A stretch of DNA of 32,663 bases from Nanobdellota archaeon (GCA_018816335.1 JAHIVP010000031.1:1-32663); one strand, 5' to 3'; shown: positions 1 to 9,346, numbered from the stretch's first letter. Numbers and translations are program-made. The notes: generated by a model not told the origin, from the sequence alone.

Positions 1-2
1 AG

Positions 3-1826
3 GCAGTAGGAACAATATTTAATAGTTTATTATGGGGGGCATTAATGGCAGGGGTTGGATATATGTTAGGAGAAATGTTAGGGCCTGAGAATTCAAATGC
101 AGGGAAGGCAGCTGCAATTGCAATGGGAGTTGGAGGAACAATTAGTGGATTGATTGCTAATACTATGAATGGAGGAGGAGTTAATATTATGAATCTTGTT
201 GGGGGTACTGCGTCTACAACAGCAACAAATGCATTCTGGGTTGGTTCAATAGTTGGGATAGCTGTAGCAGCAGTTATATTTGTTATGTTATATGAAGAGT
301 GGAATTACAGAGCTGTTGTGTTTGAATGTAAACCTTGGGTTGCTCCTAGTGGAAGTGCTGCTAAAGATAATTGTGAGTTGTGTAATAATGATCCTATGAG
401 ACCGTGTTCTGAATATAGATGTAGAAGTTTGGGACAGAGTTGTGCTTTGGTGAATGCTAATTCAAGTGAGTTTGCAATGTGTTATTGGCAGAATCCTGGA
501 GAGGTTGGAGCTCCTGTTATAACTCCTAATTATGAAGTGTTAAGTTTAGATCATTCTTATAATGAAGTTTCAAGTACTGGAATGAGAGTTAAATATGATA
601 TGGAAAATGATGGTTGTGTTAAAGCATTTACACCTTTGACATTTGGAGTTGTTACTGATAAACCTGCTCAGTGTAAAGTTGATTATAATCATACAAGTGG
701 TTTTGATAATATGAGATTTGATTTTGGTAGTAATATTTTCTTATATAATCATACAATGACAATGAGTTTGCCTTCACCTAGTTCAATTAATGCTGAAAGT
801 CCTGTGATTACAAATGATGGAGTTTATACTCTTTATGTAAGATGTAAAGATGGAATGGATAATGCAAATACAGATGAGTTTTCAATTAGATTTTGTGTTG
901 GTGATGGGCCTGATACAACTCCTCCTGAGATTTTGTTGACAAATCCTTTGAATGGAAAACCTGTTCAGTATAATTTGAATGAGACAGATATTTGGGTTTA
1001 TTTGAATGAACCTGCTGATTGTAAATGGAGTAGACAAGATAGAGGTTATGATGATATGAATGATGATAACCAGATGATTTGTGATAAGAGTGTTACTAAG
1101 ATGAATAATTTAATGATGTATAAGTGTACAGATGTTTTAACTGGATTAGAAAATAGTAAGAATAATGATTATTATTTTAGATGTAGAGATCAACCTAATG
1201 CTGCTGAGAATGATAGGAATACAAATACTCAGAGTTATAAATTGACATTGATTGGAACTCGGCCTTTTGATATTATTGAAGTTGGACCTAATGGAACTGT
1301 TGAGGGTTATGCAAATGTTGCTGAGGTTGAGTTGTTTGTTGAGACTGCTAATGGATATAATCAAGGAGATGGATGGTGTTATTTTAGTACAACTGGAGCT
1401 GAAAGTGATTATATATTAATGGGAGATACAAATAGTAATGTGCATAGACAAACACAAAGTTTGGTTGAAGCAGAGTATACTTATTATTTTAAGTGTCATG
1501 ATCTTGGAGGAAATGCTGATTATGCTAATGTTTCGTTTAGGGTTGATATTGATAGAGAGATGCCAATAATAGCAAGGGCATTTAAGGATGGAGATAGATT
1601 AGTTATTATGACAGATGAGAAGTCTGAGTGTAGTTATAGTGAGAAAGATTGTGACTTTGCTTTGAATGATGGTGTTTCTATGCCTTATGTTAATTCAACT
1701 GAGCATTATGTTGATTGGACTGATGATACAACTTATCATATTAAGTGTAAGGATCAGAGTGGGAATCAGCCTGTTACTAGGTATTGTTCTATGATAATTA
1801 AAGGTTGGGAAATTCAGAAGGGTTAG
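3..1826 (+). CDS. Large cysteine-rich surface/membrane protein (5' partial)
   Basis: The reading frame is open to the left edge of the window, so the true start lies outside; the first internal ATG is at 45. The visible N-terminal part has glycine/alanine-rich hydrophobic stretches, ending in a clear membrane helix (GSIVGIAVAAVIFVMLY) at about residues 80-97 of the visible part. After it comes a cysteine-rich segment (CELCNNDPMRPCSEYRC) and then repeated Ig-like/beta-sandwich stretches, some beginning like DTTPPEILLTNP, with many N-x-S/T sequons. I infer an extracytoplasmic protein with disulfide-stabilised domains. It lies 44 bases upstream of four genes with pilin-type N-termini, so an adhesin or pilus-associated role is plausible but unproven. 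I do not recognise a named family. Confidence 0.7.
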   Translation, partial: AVGTIFNSLLWGALMAGVGYMLGEMLGPENSNAGKAAAIAMGVGGTISGLIANTMNGGGVNIMNLVGGTASTTATNAFWVGSIVGIAVAAVIFVMLYEEWNYRAVVFECKPWVAPSGSAAKDNCELCNNDPMRPCSEYRCRSLGQSCALVNANSSEFAMCYWQNPGEVGAPVITPNYEVLSLDHSYNEVSSTGMRVKYDMENDGCVKAFTPLTFGVVTDKPAQCKVDYNHTSGFDNMRFDFGSNIFLYNHTMTMSLPSPSSINAESPVITNDGVYTLYVRCKDGMDNANTDEFSIRFCVGDGPDTTPPEILLTNPLNGKPVQYNLNETDIWVYLNEPADCKWSRQDRGYDDMNDDNQMICDKSVTKMNNLMMYKCTDVLTGLENSKNNDYYFRCRDQPNAAENDRNTNTQSYKLTLIGTRPFDIIEVGPNGTVEGYANVAEVELFVETANGYNQGDGWCYFSTTGAESDYILMGDTNSNVHRQTQSLVEAEYTYYFKCHDLGGNADYANVSFRVDIDREMPIIARAFKDGDRLVIMTDEKSECSYSEKDCDFALNDGVSMPYVNSTEHYVDWTDDTTYHIKCKDQSGNQPVTRYCSMIIKGWEIQKG

Positions 1827-1870
1827 TTCTAAATTGATAAATTTAAATATGTAAATTATTATTTATTAGT

Positions 1871-2401
1871 ATGTATAAAAAGAGAGGGGTTATGAATAAG
1901 TGTGGACAACTTCAAATAACATTTAAGATGATGTTTTCTATAATTCTTATTATTGCTTTTGTAGCTGTTGCTATTTATGCTATTGTACTTTTTTTGAATA
2001 TTAATAGATGTGTGAGTGTTGGGACATTGAAAACTGATTTGCAACATGATGTAGATATTTCTTGGAATTCTCCTGAGACTGATAATTTTCCTTTTGAGGC
2101 AAAGTTGTCAGATAGTGTGGAGTATGTTTGTTTTATTGATTATGATACAGGAGGAAGAGGAACAGATGCAGATAAGTATGATTCTTTTGAGAGATTAAAA
2201 GGAACAAATGAAAATCCAAATAATGTTATGTTTTGGCCAATTGAAAGTGTTTGTGCTGAGTTAAAGGCTTTTAAAATTGAGCATTTGAATATTGGAGAGA
2301 TTACTTTGCTTCATAATCCTTATTGTATTCCTAATAGAGATGGGGAAGTTTCAATGATATTATCAAAAGATTTTAGAAGTACACTTGTTGAGATAAGATG
2401 A
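1871..2401 (+). CDS. Pilin-like protein with class III signal peptide
   Basis: The N-terminus reads MYKKRGVMNKCGQLQITFKMM followed by about 20 hydrophobic residues (MFSIILIIAFVAVAIYAIVLF). A short basic leader, Gly-Gln junction and single helix is the layout of archaeal class III (type IV pilin-like) signal peptides, cleaved before Gln. The roughly 135-residue remainder is soluble, with several cysteines, and should lie outside the cell. An alternative start is ATG 1892, which leaves a shorter leader; the purine run in front of it is too close to be a convincing ribosome site. The gene overlaps the next one by ATGA, which indicates translational coupling. The family is not recognised beyond the signal type. 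Confidence 0.65.
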   Translation: MYKKRGVMNKCGQLQITFKMMFSIILIIAFVAVAIYAIVLFLNINRCVSVGTLKTDLQHDVDISWNSPETDNFPFEAKLSDSVEYVCFIDYDTGGRGTDADKYDSFERLKGTNENPNNVMFWPIESVCAELKAFKIEHLNIGEITLLHNPYCIPNRDGEVSMILSKDFRSTLVEIR

Positions 2402-3375
2402 AAATTAAAAATAAAAGAGGTTTTGAGATGAGTTTTGCTTGGATGTTTGCAATTGCTGTAGGAGCTATTATAATATTTTTAGCTATTTATCTTGCTGTTA
2501 AAATTGTTGGGACAAAAGATGTTGAATCAGCGACGGTGGTTGCTCATGAATTTGGAAATATTTTAGATCCTTTAGATGTTGGAAGTGCTTCTGCTAAGAG
2601 TGCAAAGATTTTGTTAAATGAAGATATAAGAATATATAATCGGTGTTATGAAAATGAACCGTTTGGAAGGCAGGATTTTTCTGTTTCTGAATATCGTAGA
2701 AATGAGTGGAGAGAAGAAGGAATTCCTGTGAGGGTTCAAAATAAATATGTTTTTTCAAAAGCTGTGCCTGAAAGTGATGAGTTTTATTTTTTCTCTAAAT
2801 CTTTTGAATTTCCATTTAAGGTTTCAGATGTTATTTTTATGACAACAGGAAAATATTGTTTTGTTAGTCCTCCTAGTGAGATTGCTGCAGAGATTGTAGG
2901 TTTGAAATTTGAAAATATAAAAACAATTGAAGATAGAGATGATTGTTTGCCTGATGCTACAACTGTTTGTTTTGATAGTTCAGGATGTGATATTAGTGTT
3001 GTTCCAATGTGTAGTGGTTATGGTTGTGATTCAAGATTTGATTATGGGATGGTTCAAAGAGGAAGTGAAACTATGTATTATGTTCAGAGAAGTTTAATGT
3101 ATGGTGCTATTTTTTCAGATCAGGATATTTATGAGTGTAATGTTAAGAGGTTGATGATGAGAGTTAAGCAGATTGCTTTTTTGTATTCTGATGAAGCTAA
3201 TTATTTGATTAAAGAGGGTTGTGGAAATGTTATGTCTACTAATTTACTTTCTTTTGCTACTAATGCTAATATTCAGAGTTCTGCTGGAGTTGTTGGTTTG
3301 AGAGCTCAGGCTTTGCAGTTAGATGAACAAAATAAAGCAAGTAAAACTCAGTGTTATATATGGGGGAATTTATAA
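2398..3375 (+). CDS. Large pilin-like protein, Cys-rich ectodomain
   Basis: The gene starts inside the stop codon of its upstream neighbour (ATGA overlap). The N-terminus KIKNKRGFEMSFAWMFAIA, followed by an unbroken hydrophobic stretch to about residue 38, again has the basic-Gly junction of a class III signal peptide; the residue after Gly is Phe rather than Gln. At 325 residues it is large for a pilin. The ectodomain holds about ten cysteines, many in a cluster near residues 180-215 (CLPDATTVCFDSSGCD, CSGYGCD). It is probably a minor or tip-type pilin, or an assembly component, working with its neighbours; this is inferred from operon context and the shared N-terminus. Confidence 0.65.
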   Translation: MKIKNKRGFEMSFAWMFAIAVGAIIIFLAIYLAVKIVGTKDVESATVVAHEFGNILDPLDVGSASAKSAKILLNEDIRIYNRCYENEPFGRQDFSVSEYRRNEWREEGIPVRVQNKYVFSKAVPESDEFYFFSKSFEFPFKVSDVIFMTTGKYCFVSPPSEIAAEIVGLKFENIKTIEDRDDCLPDATTVCFDSSGCDISVVPMCSGYGCDSRFDYGMVQRGSETMYYVQRSLMYGAIFSDQDIYECNVKRLMMRVKQIAFLYSDEANYLIKEGCGNVMSTNLLSFATNANIQSSAGVVGLRAQALQLDEQNKASKTQCYIWGNL

Positions 3376-3376
3376 T

Positions 3377-3865
3377 ATGAAAGGACAATTTAAAATTCAG
3401 CAAATGGCATTTATGTTAATAGCTGTTATTGTTTTCTTTATGTTTGTGTTGTTGTTTTTTTTAATTTTTCAGGGTAGTGGGATGAGAGAAACAGCAGAGA
3501 AATTGAGGATGGATAAAGCAGAGGGAATTGCTCAAGCTATTGCAGATACTCCTGAATTTACTTGTGGGACAAATTGTATTGATACAGATAGAGTTATGGT
3601 TTTGTTAAATAGAACTTCATATTATCAGTCTCAGTTTTGGAGTGTTACAAAAATTAAAATAGCTGAGATGTATCCTAGAGATGGAGATGTGACTTGTAAT
3701 TTAGAGAATTATCCAAATTGTGATTATTATAATGTTTATGATTTAAATAAACCAGGAAGTTCTGTTGAGAGTTATGTGAGCTTATGTAGAAGAGAAAAGA
3801 AAGATACAGGAATTCATAATGTTTGTAGATTAGGTAAAATAATAGTTGGGTTTGAAAATGCGTGA
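3377..3865 (+). CDS. Pilin-like protein with class III signal peptide
   Basis: I chose ATG 3377, two bases after the stop of the upstream gene, because it gives MKGQFKIQQMAFMLIAVIVF: a minimal leader with a Gly-Gln junction and a hydrophobic helix. Upstream in-frame starts would lie inside the previous gene. The soluble part (about residues 45-162) has paired cysteines, for example CGTNC. The gene overlaps the following gene by 8 bases. I infer that it is one of four co-translated pilin-like subunits; its exact role is unknown. Confidence 0.65.
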   Translation: MKGQFKIQQMAFMLIAVIVFFMFVLLFFLIFQGSGMRETAEKLRMDKAEGIAQAIADTPEFTCGTNCIDTDRVMVLLNRTSYYQSQFWSVTKIKIAEMYPRDGDVTCNLENYPNCDYYNVYDLNKPGSSVESYVSLCRREKKDTGIHNVCRLGKIIVGFENA

Positions 3866-4352
3866 TAAAAAAAGAGGACAAGAAGAGATGGTAGGGTTTG
3901 TATTAATTATAATTATAGTTGCAGTTATAGCTCTTGTTTTTTTAGGAATAAGTTTAAGAAAAGCTCCTGAAGAAAATGAAAGTGTGAAGATAAATGATTT
4001 GGTAAGTTCTTCATTAAGGGTTTCTTCAACTTGTTATAGTAGTAATGGTGTTCAAAATAGATTGAAGGATTTAGTTGATTTGTGTAATTCAAATGCACTT
4101 TGTGTTGGAGGTAATGGAACTTGCCAGGTTTTAGGAGATGAGTTAAAGATTATCATGGATAGAAGTATTAATCCAAATGCTGGTGGAAAATATAAAGGTT
4201 ATAAAATTAATGTATTAACTCAAAATTTAACTGTTCCAATACTTACTGTTGAGAATGGGAACTTTACAGGAAAGAAAGATGTAGGAAGAGCTATTGTTAC
4301 AGATAGACAAACATATGAAATTATAATTGTTAAACTTGATGTTTATTCATAA
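3858..4352 (+). CDS. Pilin-like protein, best class III signal in the operon
   Basis: Starting at ATG 3858, the product begins MRDKKRGQEEMVGFVLIIII. This matches the archaeal pilin pattern closely: Lys/Arg before Gly-Gln, then a Glu-containing N-terminal segment running into a hydrophobic helix. It would be cleaved before Gln by an EppA/PibD-type prepilin peptidase. The ectodomain is about 130 residues with three to four cysteines. Among the four neighbours it is the most likely major subunit, on the strength of its short size and signal. It is the last gene of the operon and converges with the regulator at 4389-4751. Confidence 0.7.
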   Translation: MRDKKRGQEEMVGFVLIIIIVAVIALVFLGISLRKAPEENESVKINDLVSSSLRVSSTCYSSNGVQNRLKDLVDLCNSNALCVGGNGTCQVLGDELKIIMDRSINPNAGGKYKGYKINVLTQNLTVPILTVENGNFTGKKDVGRAIVTDRQTYEIIIVKLDVYS

Positions 4353-4388
4353 CTGTTGAGAGAAGAAACAAAGTTGATTCAAAGTTAT

Positions 4389-4751
4389 CTATTGGAAAGA
4401 GATATTTATTGCTAATTCATCTAATATTAATTCTGGTTTGAGTTTTTTTCTTTTTCCTGAATATTGGTTTGTTAATTCTATAAATCCAAATTTTTGAAGA
4501 AGTTTTAGATCATCTCTAACAGATTTAAAATCTCTTCCTAATATTTTAGCTAGGGAATAGATTGAATCTGGGCTTTTTGTTTTTAAAATGTTTAAAATTC
4601 TTGATTTTTCGTTGCTTAATAGTTGTCTGAGTTGTGCTAATTCTGAAAAATCATAATCGGTTTTCTTTCCTTCGAATTTTTTGAAGAAAGTTGAGAAAGA
4701 ACTAGGAGTAATATACAAATTTATTATTCTTTTTGATTTTTTTGCTGCCAT
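4389..4751 (-). CDS. Winged-helix transcriptional regulator (HVO_A0114/COG4190-like)
   Basis: This 120-residue basic protein has a helix-turn-helix core at about residues 45-95 (LNILKTKSPDSIYSLAKILG, then DFKSVRDDLKLLQKFGFIEL) and a short wing. Its ending (GKRKKLKPELILDELAINI) resembles the C-terminal strand of the HVO_A0114 family of MarR-like archaeal regulators. It is transcribed divergently from the S-layer gene, across a region with AT-rich palindromic tracts near 4775-4835. It could therefore regulate itself and/or the S-layer gene; this is inference from position. Confidence 0.7.
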   Translation of the reverse strand: MAAKKSKRIINLYITPSSFSTFFKKFEGKKTDYDFSELAQLRQLLSNEKSRILNILKTKSPDSIYSLAKILGRDFKSVRDDLKLLQKFGFIELTNQYSGKRKKLKPELILDELAINISFQ

Positions 4752-4900
4752 ATTTTAGCTAGGGTATTTTTGTTTATATATCTATAGTATATATATTGTA
4801 GTGTTATGGTGTTTTTGTCTATATATTATATATAATCCCTATCATCTTATAAATGTTTCGATTTGGAGTTATTTAGATTAGATTAAAATTGATTTGAAAC

Positions 4901-5129
4901 CGAAAGATTTATAAAGAAAATGTGGAAATTCATGTGTTTTTTGGGAAATATTCACTTTAGTATAGAAAGCTTTTTAAAGAAAAAATTTGTACTATATCTA
5001 TGTAAAGAACTTGAGGTAAACTCAGGTTAGGTCTATGACAATAAATGAAAAAGTGGTAATCACTAATATACCAACAGAAAAAATTTATGTTGGTTGCCAA
5101 AATTATAGAAATGAAAGGAGGTTTATGAA
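4901..5129 (+). promoter_or_regulatory. S-layer gene promoter and long structured leader
   Basis: A purine-rich BRE-like stretch and TATA-like box (CGAAAGATTTATAAAG) lie at 4901-4916, about 210 bases before the start codon; a weaker alternative is CTTTTTAAAG near 4970. Most other genes here look leaderless, so a leader of roughly 150-190 bases stands out. It contains a hairpin with arms CCAACA (5071-5076) and TGTTGG (5088-5093), and a strong Shine-Dalgarno AAAGGAGG ending at 5121, 8 bases before the ATG. Such leaders suit a very highly expressed protein. No gene is seen in 4752-5129. Confidence 0.55.
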
Positions 5130-7805
5130 ATGAAATTTAATTTTAAGAAAATCGCGACAGTCTTTGCGAGTACTGTAATGTTAGGAAGTACTTTAGGATT
5201 TGCTGCTGCAGCTAATTATCCTGCTCCATTCGTAGCCGGAGGACAGGCAGATGTTGCTGTTATTGTTGGAAACATAGCACAACCATCTGATTATTTAGCA
5301 GCTACAAATGTTGGAGTTAATCTTCAAGCTACTTTAGCTTCGCAAACTGCGACAGGAGGAACTACAAATGAAGTTACTGTTACTGGTGAAAACGCACCAT
5401 TGTTTACTGGATCTACAAAGATTTATGTAAATGATTCTATTAATGTAGTTAGAAATGTTGTTACTAAAGCTGACTTACCTACAATCTTAGCAGATGGTAG
5501 TTTTTCAGGAAATGTTGATGCAACTTATACACAAGTGATTGATATTGGAGGTAATCCAAGATTAACATTTGATAAGATGCCAACAAGTTCAGAAGATCCA
5601 GAATTTGGATTTTTAACAAGTACAACAAGTACTAATTATATCTATAATGCGTCAATTACTTTTAACAAAGCTGTAGCTTTTAACCATTCTGATTCAGAAG
5701 GTAATGATATAGATTTATTTGGAACAACATTTACAATAGCTTCTGCAACAACAGGAACTAATTTTGTATTGTTTAAGAGTGCTGAAAAAGTAAGTTTATC
5801 AAGTGATGACCCTTCAACTGAAGTTACAGTTGATGGAGAAACTTATACTATTGAATTGGTTTCAGCTTCAGACGGTGCAGCTACTATTCAAGTAACTAAC
5901 AGTGCTGGAGATTCTGAAAACAAAGAAGTTAGTGAAAACGCTTCTAAAAAAATCAATGGTCTAAATGTAGCTGTTACAACTGCAGATGAAACAAATTTAA
6001 AACTATCTGCAACAATTATAATGGGTGCTGAGAAACTTACTCTTACTGATGGAAGTACAGTTACAACAGGAGATGATGATTCTGTTGTTGATGGAACTCT
6101 AGTTACAATAACTGGAGGAGTTAATGCTATGACAAAATTAGTTGTTAGTGCAATGGCTCCTGATAGTGATACAGATACTATTAAACCAGATACTGAATAT
6201 GTTGACCCTGTGTTTGGAACATTTAAAGTAGATTTTCCATTGTTAAGTATTCCTGAAGATAGTACTTCAAGAGAAACAATAACTGTTAATCCAAGTGGAG
6301 ATGATAAAATGGAAGTAAAATTTGCTGACTATAATGGAGATGAAGCAACTATTCAGTTTGCTATGAATAGCACAAATTCAGATTCAAAACCGTATTTGCA
6401 AGTAGATTCAGATGGACATAATATGTCTGTTTTTGAAAGAGAGATTCTTCATAGAAATGACTATGTTGTTGTTGGTAATGAAGATGATGGAAGGTTATTG
6501 AAAGTTTCATCAATTGTTAACCAAACATCTGGATGGAGTAATGATAAAGTAAAATTCACAGATGTGTTTTCTGGAGGTACATATGAAGCAACTATAACTA
6601 ATGATGGAGCAGGAACTGTTACAATCGCTGGAAAGGTTTACAATGTTGTTTATGAAGGGCTTTCAACAGCTTCTGAAGATGCAAGAATTGTTAGGTTGAA
6701 TTATCCTGATAGTAGTGCTGCTGGTCAAGCTGTTGTTTATCCAACAATACAAACATCTAAGGGTGCTAAGTTAGCGTTCTATGAACCATTGACTAATATC
6801 ACAGTTCACAACTGGGATGGTGCAGGTAATGCACTTACAACATTGAAATTTCCAGATGGAGATGGTTATACAGATATAACATTTTCTCAAAACGGAACAA
6901 ATCTAGGTGTAATATCAGTTATAGTTAATGGTATAGGGCTTGGTGGTGTTAATAATGTAAATAGTACTACTTTCTCTATTGGACAACTTACATATAATGT
7001 ATCAGTAAATGCAACAAGAGACATCGGACTTTCTGCTGGTAATGGAACATCTCTAAGACTTATAGAGCCAGATGGTGCTGGAGAAATGGATAACCCTGCA
7101 ATAATTATCTTTGAAGAAAAAGATGATAATTCTGTTTATGAAGCAATGGTTGTTCAGCTTGAAGCTGGAGGTAATGCTGATGATGGTATTGGTGTTAATG
7201 ATGTTATAAGAACTTGGGAAGCAGATGGAAGTGATTGGGAAAAGACTTTAGCGAGTGATAGTAAAAAAACAAAAGAAGTAGATTTATTTGGAACTATAAG
7301 TACTATAGATTCAAGTGATTCTGACCAAAAATCAGTTATAATTAGTTACCCTGATGAGCAAGTATATGCTCAGGTTTATATTTCGGAAGTTGGTGCTACA
7401 ACAAGTGGTGGTGGTACAAGTGGGGGAACTGTAAGTGATTTAGGAACTGTAACTTTCAAAGACACAGAAGCTAGTCAAGTATCTGACAAGAATCTGATTG
7501 TTGTTGGAGGTTCGTGTGTTAATACTGTTGCTGCTAGAATTTTGACTGGAAGCGAGGCTGCACTTTGTGGTGCTGACTTTACAGCTCAAGCTGGTGTTTC
7601 TACAGGCCAATTCTTACTTAAAGTTGCTGCTTCACCTTTGAATGCTGACAAGATCGCAATGCTTGTTGCAGGATATGATGCTGCAGACACTGCAAGTGGT
7701 GTTGACTATGTAACTAATGAGGCTCCTTCAACTGAGGTTGGAGAAATGAGACTTACTAGAGGAACTTATGACACTGTAACTGCTGCTGCTGACGCTGCTG
7801 CTTAA
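5130..7805 (+). CDS. S-layer protein
   Basis: This 891-residue secreted protein probably forms the cell's paracrystalline envelope lattice. It has a signal peptide (MKFNFKKIATVFASTVMLGS, cleavage around residues 26-28) followed by PAPFVAGGQADVAVIVG at 31-47, the hallmark of the methanogen-type S-layer N-terminal domain. The body is beta-rich, acidic, Thr/Ser-rich and has many N-glycosylation sequons. After a Gly/Thr/Ser linker (GGGTSGGT) comes a C-terminal domain with SDKNLIVVGGSCVNTVAARI and VAGYDAADTASGVDYVTNE, matching the archaeal S-layer C-terminal domain; its two cysteines may form a disulfide. The strong Shine-Dalgarno fixes the start. There is no C-terminal membrane helix, so anchoring must be by another route. 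Confidence 0.9.
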   Translation: MKFNFKKIATVFASTVMLGSTLGFAAAANYPAPFVAGGQADVAVIVGNIAQPSDYLAATNVGVNLQATLASQTATGGTTNEVTVTGENAPLFTGSTKIYVNDSINVVRNVVTKADLPTILADGSFSGNVDATYTQVIDIGGNPRLTFDKMPTSSEDPEFGFLTSTTSTNYIYNASITFNKAVAFNHSDSEGNDIDLFGTTFTIASATTGTNFVLFKSAEKVSLSSDDPSTEVTVDGETYTIELVSASDGAATIQVTNSAGDSENKEVSENASKKINGLNVAVTTADETNLKLSATIIMGAEKLTLTDGSTVTTGDDDSVVDGTLVTITGGVNAMTKLVVSAMAPDSDTDTIKPDTEYVDPVFGTFKVDFPLLSIPEDSTSRETITVNPSGDDKMEVKFADYNGDEATIQFAMNSTNSDSKPYLQVDSDGHNMSVFEREILHRNDYVVVGNEDDGRLLKVSSIVNQTSGWSNDKVKFTDVFSGGTYEATITNDGAGTVTIAGKVYNVVYEGLSTASEDARIVRLNYPDSSAAGQAVVYPTIQTSKGAKLAFYEPLTNITVHNWDGAGNALTTLKFPDGDGYTDITFSQNGTNLGVISVIVNGIGLGGVNNVNSTTFSIGQLTYNVSVNATRDIGLSAGNGTSLRLIEPDGAGEMDNPAIIIFEEKDDNSVYEAMVVQLEAGGNADDGIGVNDVIRTWEADGSDWEKTLASDSKKTKEVDLFGTISTIDSSDSDQKSVIISYPDEQVYAQVYISEVGATTSGGGTSGGTVSDLGTVTFKDTEASQVSDKNLIVVGGSCVNTVAARILTGSEAALCGADFTAQAGVSTGQFLLKVAASPLNADKIAMLVAGYDAADTASGVDYVTNEAPSTEVGEMRLTRGTYDTVTAAADAAA

Positions 7806-7821
7806 GAGTATATAGCTTAAA

Positions 7822-7854
7822 TTTTTTATTTATTTTTTTCTTTTTCTTTTTTTT
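7822..7854 (+). terminator. T-rich transcription terminator of the S-layer gene
   Basis: Immediately after the S-layer stop codon there is a run of about 33 bases that is almost entirely T on the plus strand (several T5-T8 tracts broken by A or C). Oligo-T in the non-template strand is the intrinsic termination signal of archaeal RNA polymerase. This is the strongest such run in the window, and it fits a highly transcribed gene. Confidence 0.65.
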
Positions 7855-8048
7855 AAGAGGTGGTGAGAACTTTGTTAAATGAAGAAAAAAGATTGCTCAG
7901 AATTGGACATTTGTCACGATTCTTCGCTTAGGAATATTATTAATAGAAAATCAATCTTTAAGATAGTGGGTTAACTATTTAATTATTGTGAGTAATATCC
8001 AAATAATTAAGAGATAAAATTTAAAAAGTGTTATTGGTGGATATACTT

Positions 8049-8621
8049 ATGAGAAAGATAGAAACAAAAGAAAGTAGAGAGAAAAAAGATAAGAGAAATA
8101 AATTAATTATAGGAATTATATTAATTGGATTAATGGTTGTGAGTACTGCAGGTTATGCTTCGTTTGGGGGTGGGGGAGGTGATGATTCTGAAAGTAAAGT
8201 TGTTTATAATGGTTATGAGTTTTTTGAATTAGGAAATGGGTATTGGGGAACAGTGTATGGAGAGGGTGAACTTATTACTGCTTATAATCCTGAAGAAACA
8301 GAAGAAATTATTGTTCCTTATGTTACATTAAATCAGTATTATGGAAATATTTTATATTTTGATTCTGAGAGCAAAGAAATAAAAGATGAGATATCAAGAG
8401 TTTTATTTCCGTATGTTACTAGGATACAAGATGGTTGTTTATATGAAGATGATTGTCAAGGAGACTGGCCAATAAAAAATTGTACAAGTAATATGATAAT
8501 TGTTAGGAATTCTCCTGAAACTTATATTCAAAAAGAGGACAACTGTATAATGATTAATTATGTTAATGAATCTTTAAAAGTAGCAGATGCATTTATATTT
8601 AGAGCTTTTGAGATTACTTAA
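8049..8621 (+). CDS. Membrane-anchored extracellular protein, unknown function
   Basis: I chose ATG 8049 over an upstream GTG (8028) because GGTGG lies 8 bases before it and the product then begins with a basic tail (MRKIETKESREKKDKRNK). A single helix (LIIGIILIGLMVVSTAGYA) is followed by a Gly-rich linker and a roughly 140-residue outer domain that begins with VVYNGYEFFELGNG. The next gene has the similar opening VKYSGMEFDIELYGN and the same topology, so the two look like diverged paralogues. Four cysteines lie in the second half. Placement after the S-layer gene suggests an envelope role; no function is recognised. Confidence 0.65.
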   Translation: MRKIETKESREKKDKRNKLIIGIILIGLMVVSTAGYASFGGGGGDDSESKVVYNGYEFFELGNGYWGTVYGEGELITAYNPEETEEIIVPYVTLNQYYGNILYFDSESKEIKDEISRVLFPYVTRIQDGCLYEDDCQGDWPIKNCTSNMIIVRNSPETYIQKEDNCIMINYVNESLKVADAFIFRAFEIT

Positions 8622-8629
8622 AAAATAAT

Positions 8630-9346
8630 ATGGGAGAAAAAGAAGATAAAATAATAGTGAAAAAGAAAGAGAAAGGAATAGAGAAAACAGTAGAAGCTAA
8701 ATCAGGAGATGTGAATGAAGAAGAAAAAGATCCGAAGAAGAATAAAGAAAGAGAAGGACAATTTAAAGTTATATTTGTTGTTTTAGTGTTGATTTTAGTA
8801 GGAGTTGTTTTAGGTTTTTACTTATTTTCTGAGGGAACTCAAGTAAAGTATTCTGGTATGGAATTTGATATTGAACTTTATGGAAATATAAAAATATACC
8901 ACACAATAATTCCTGTTTTAAATCAGTATGGTGAGCTTCAAGCTAATTATAATTTGTATTTAAGAAATAATCCTCATGATATTAAAGACATACCAATTCC
9001 TGCTGTAATCTCATTGAAAAGAAATATAATTCATTCTGCAAGTGCTGAGTTAGGTAATTGTAGTTTTGCTGGGATTGCAGGGGTTAATCTAGGGCAGTTT
9101 TTAGCTTTAGGAAGAAGTGTTACAACAGCGAGTATTGATAGGGATTATGCAGAAGAAAATGGATTTGATTTTGCTGATTGTAATGATGTGACAGATGATA
9201 CTACTGTTATTGTAATAAAGCCTGGAGAAGAAACAAAGATAAGTGAAGTAAATGGATGTTATACTATTCAGTTTAAAGATTGTGAAATTCTAGAAGTTAA
9301 TGAGAGATTTATATTAGGAGTTTTAGAGAACTCAAGAATGGGTTGA
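8630..9346 (+). CDS. Membrane-anchored extracellular protein, paralogue of upstream gene
   Basis: The 238-residue product has a highly charged cytoplasmic N-terminus (about 45 residues, mostly Lys/Glu), one membrane helix (FKVIFVVLVLILVGVVLGFYLF, about 47-68) and an outer domain. The outer domain starts VKYSGMEFDIELYGNIKIYH and continues NLYLRNNPHDIKDIPIP, a pattern shared in part with the preceding protein. Conserved-looking cysteines occur at GNCSFAG, DCNDVT, NGCYTI and KDCEI. The gap to the upstream stop is 8 bases, so the two are co-transcribed. I infer a surface protein; its biochemical function is unknown. Confidence 0.65.
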   Translation: MGEKEDKIIVKKKEKGIEKTVEAKSGDVNEEEKDPKKNKEREGQFKVIFVVLVLILVGVVLGFYLFSEGTQVKYSGMEFDIELYGNIKIYHTIIPVLNQYGELQANYNLYLRNNPHDIKDIPIPAVISLKRNIIHSASAELGNCSFAGIAGVNLGQFLALGRSVTTASIDRDYAEENGFDFADCNDVTDDTTVIVIKPGEETKISEVNGCYTIQFKDCEILEVNERFILGVLENSRMG

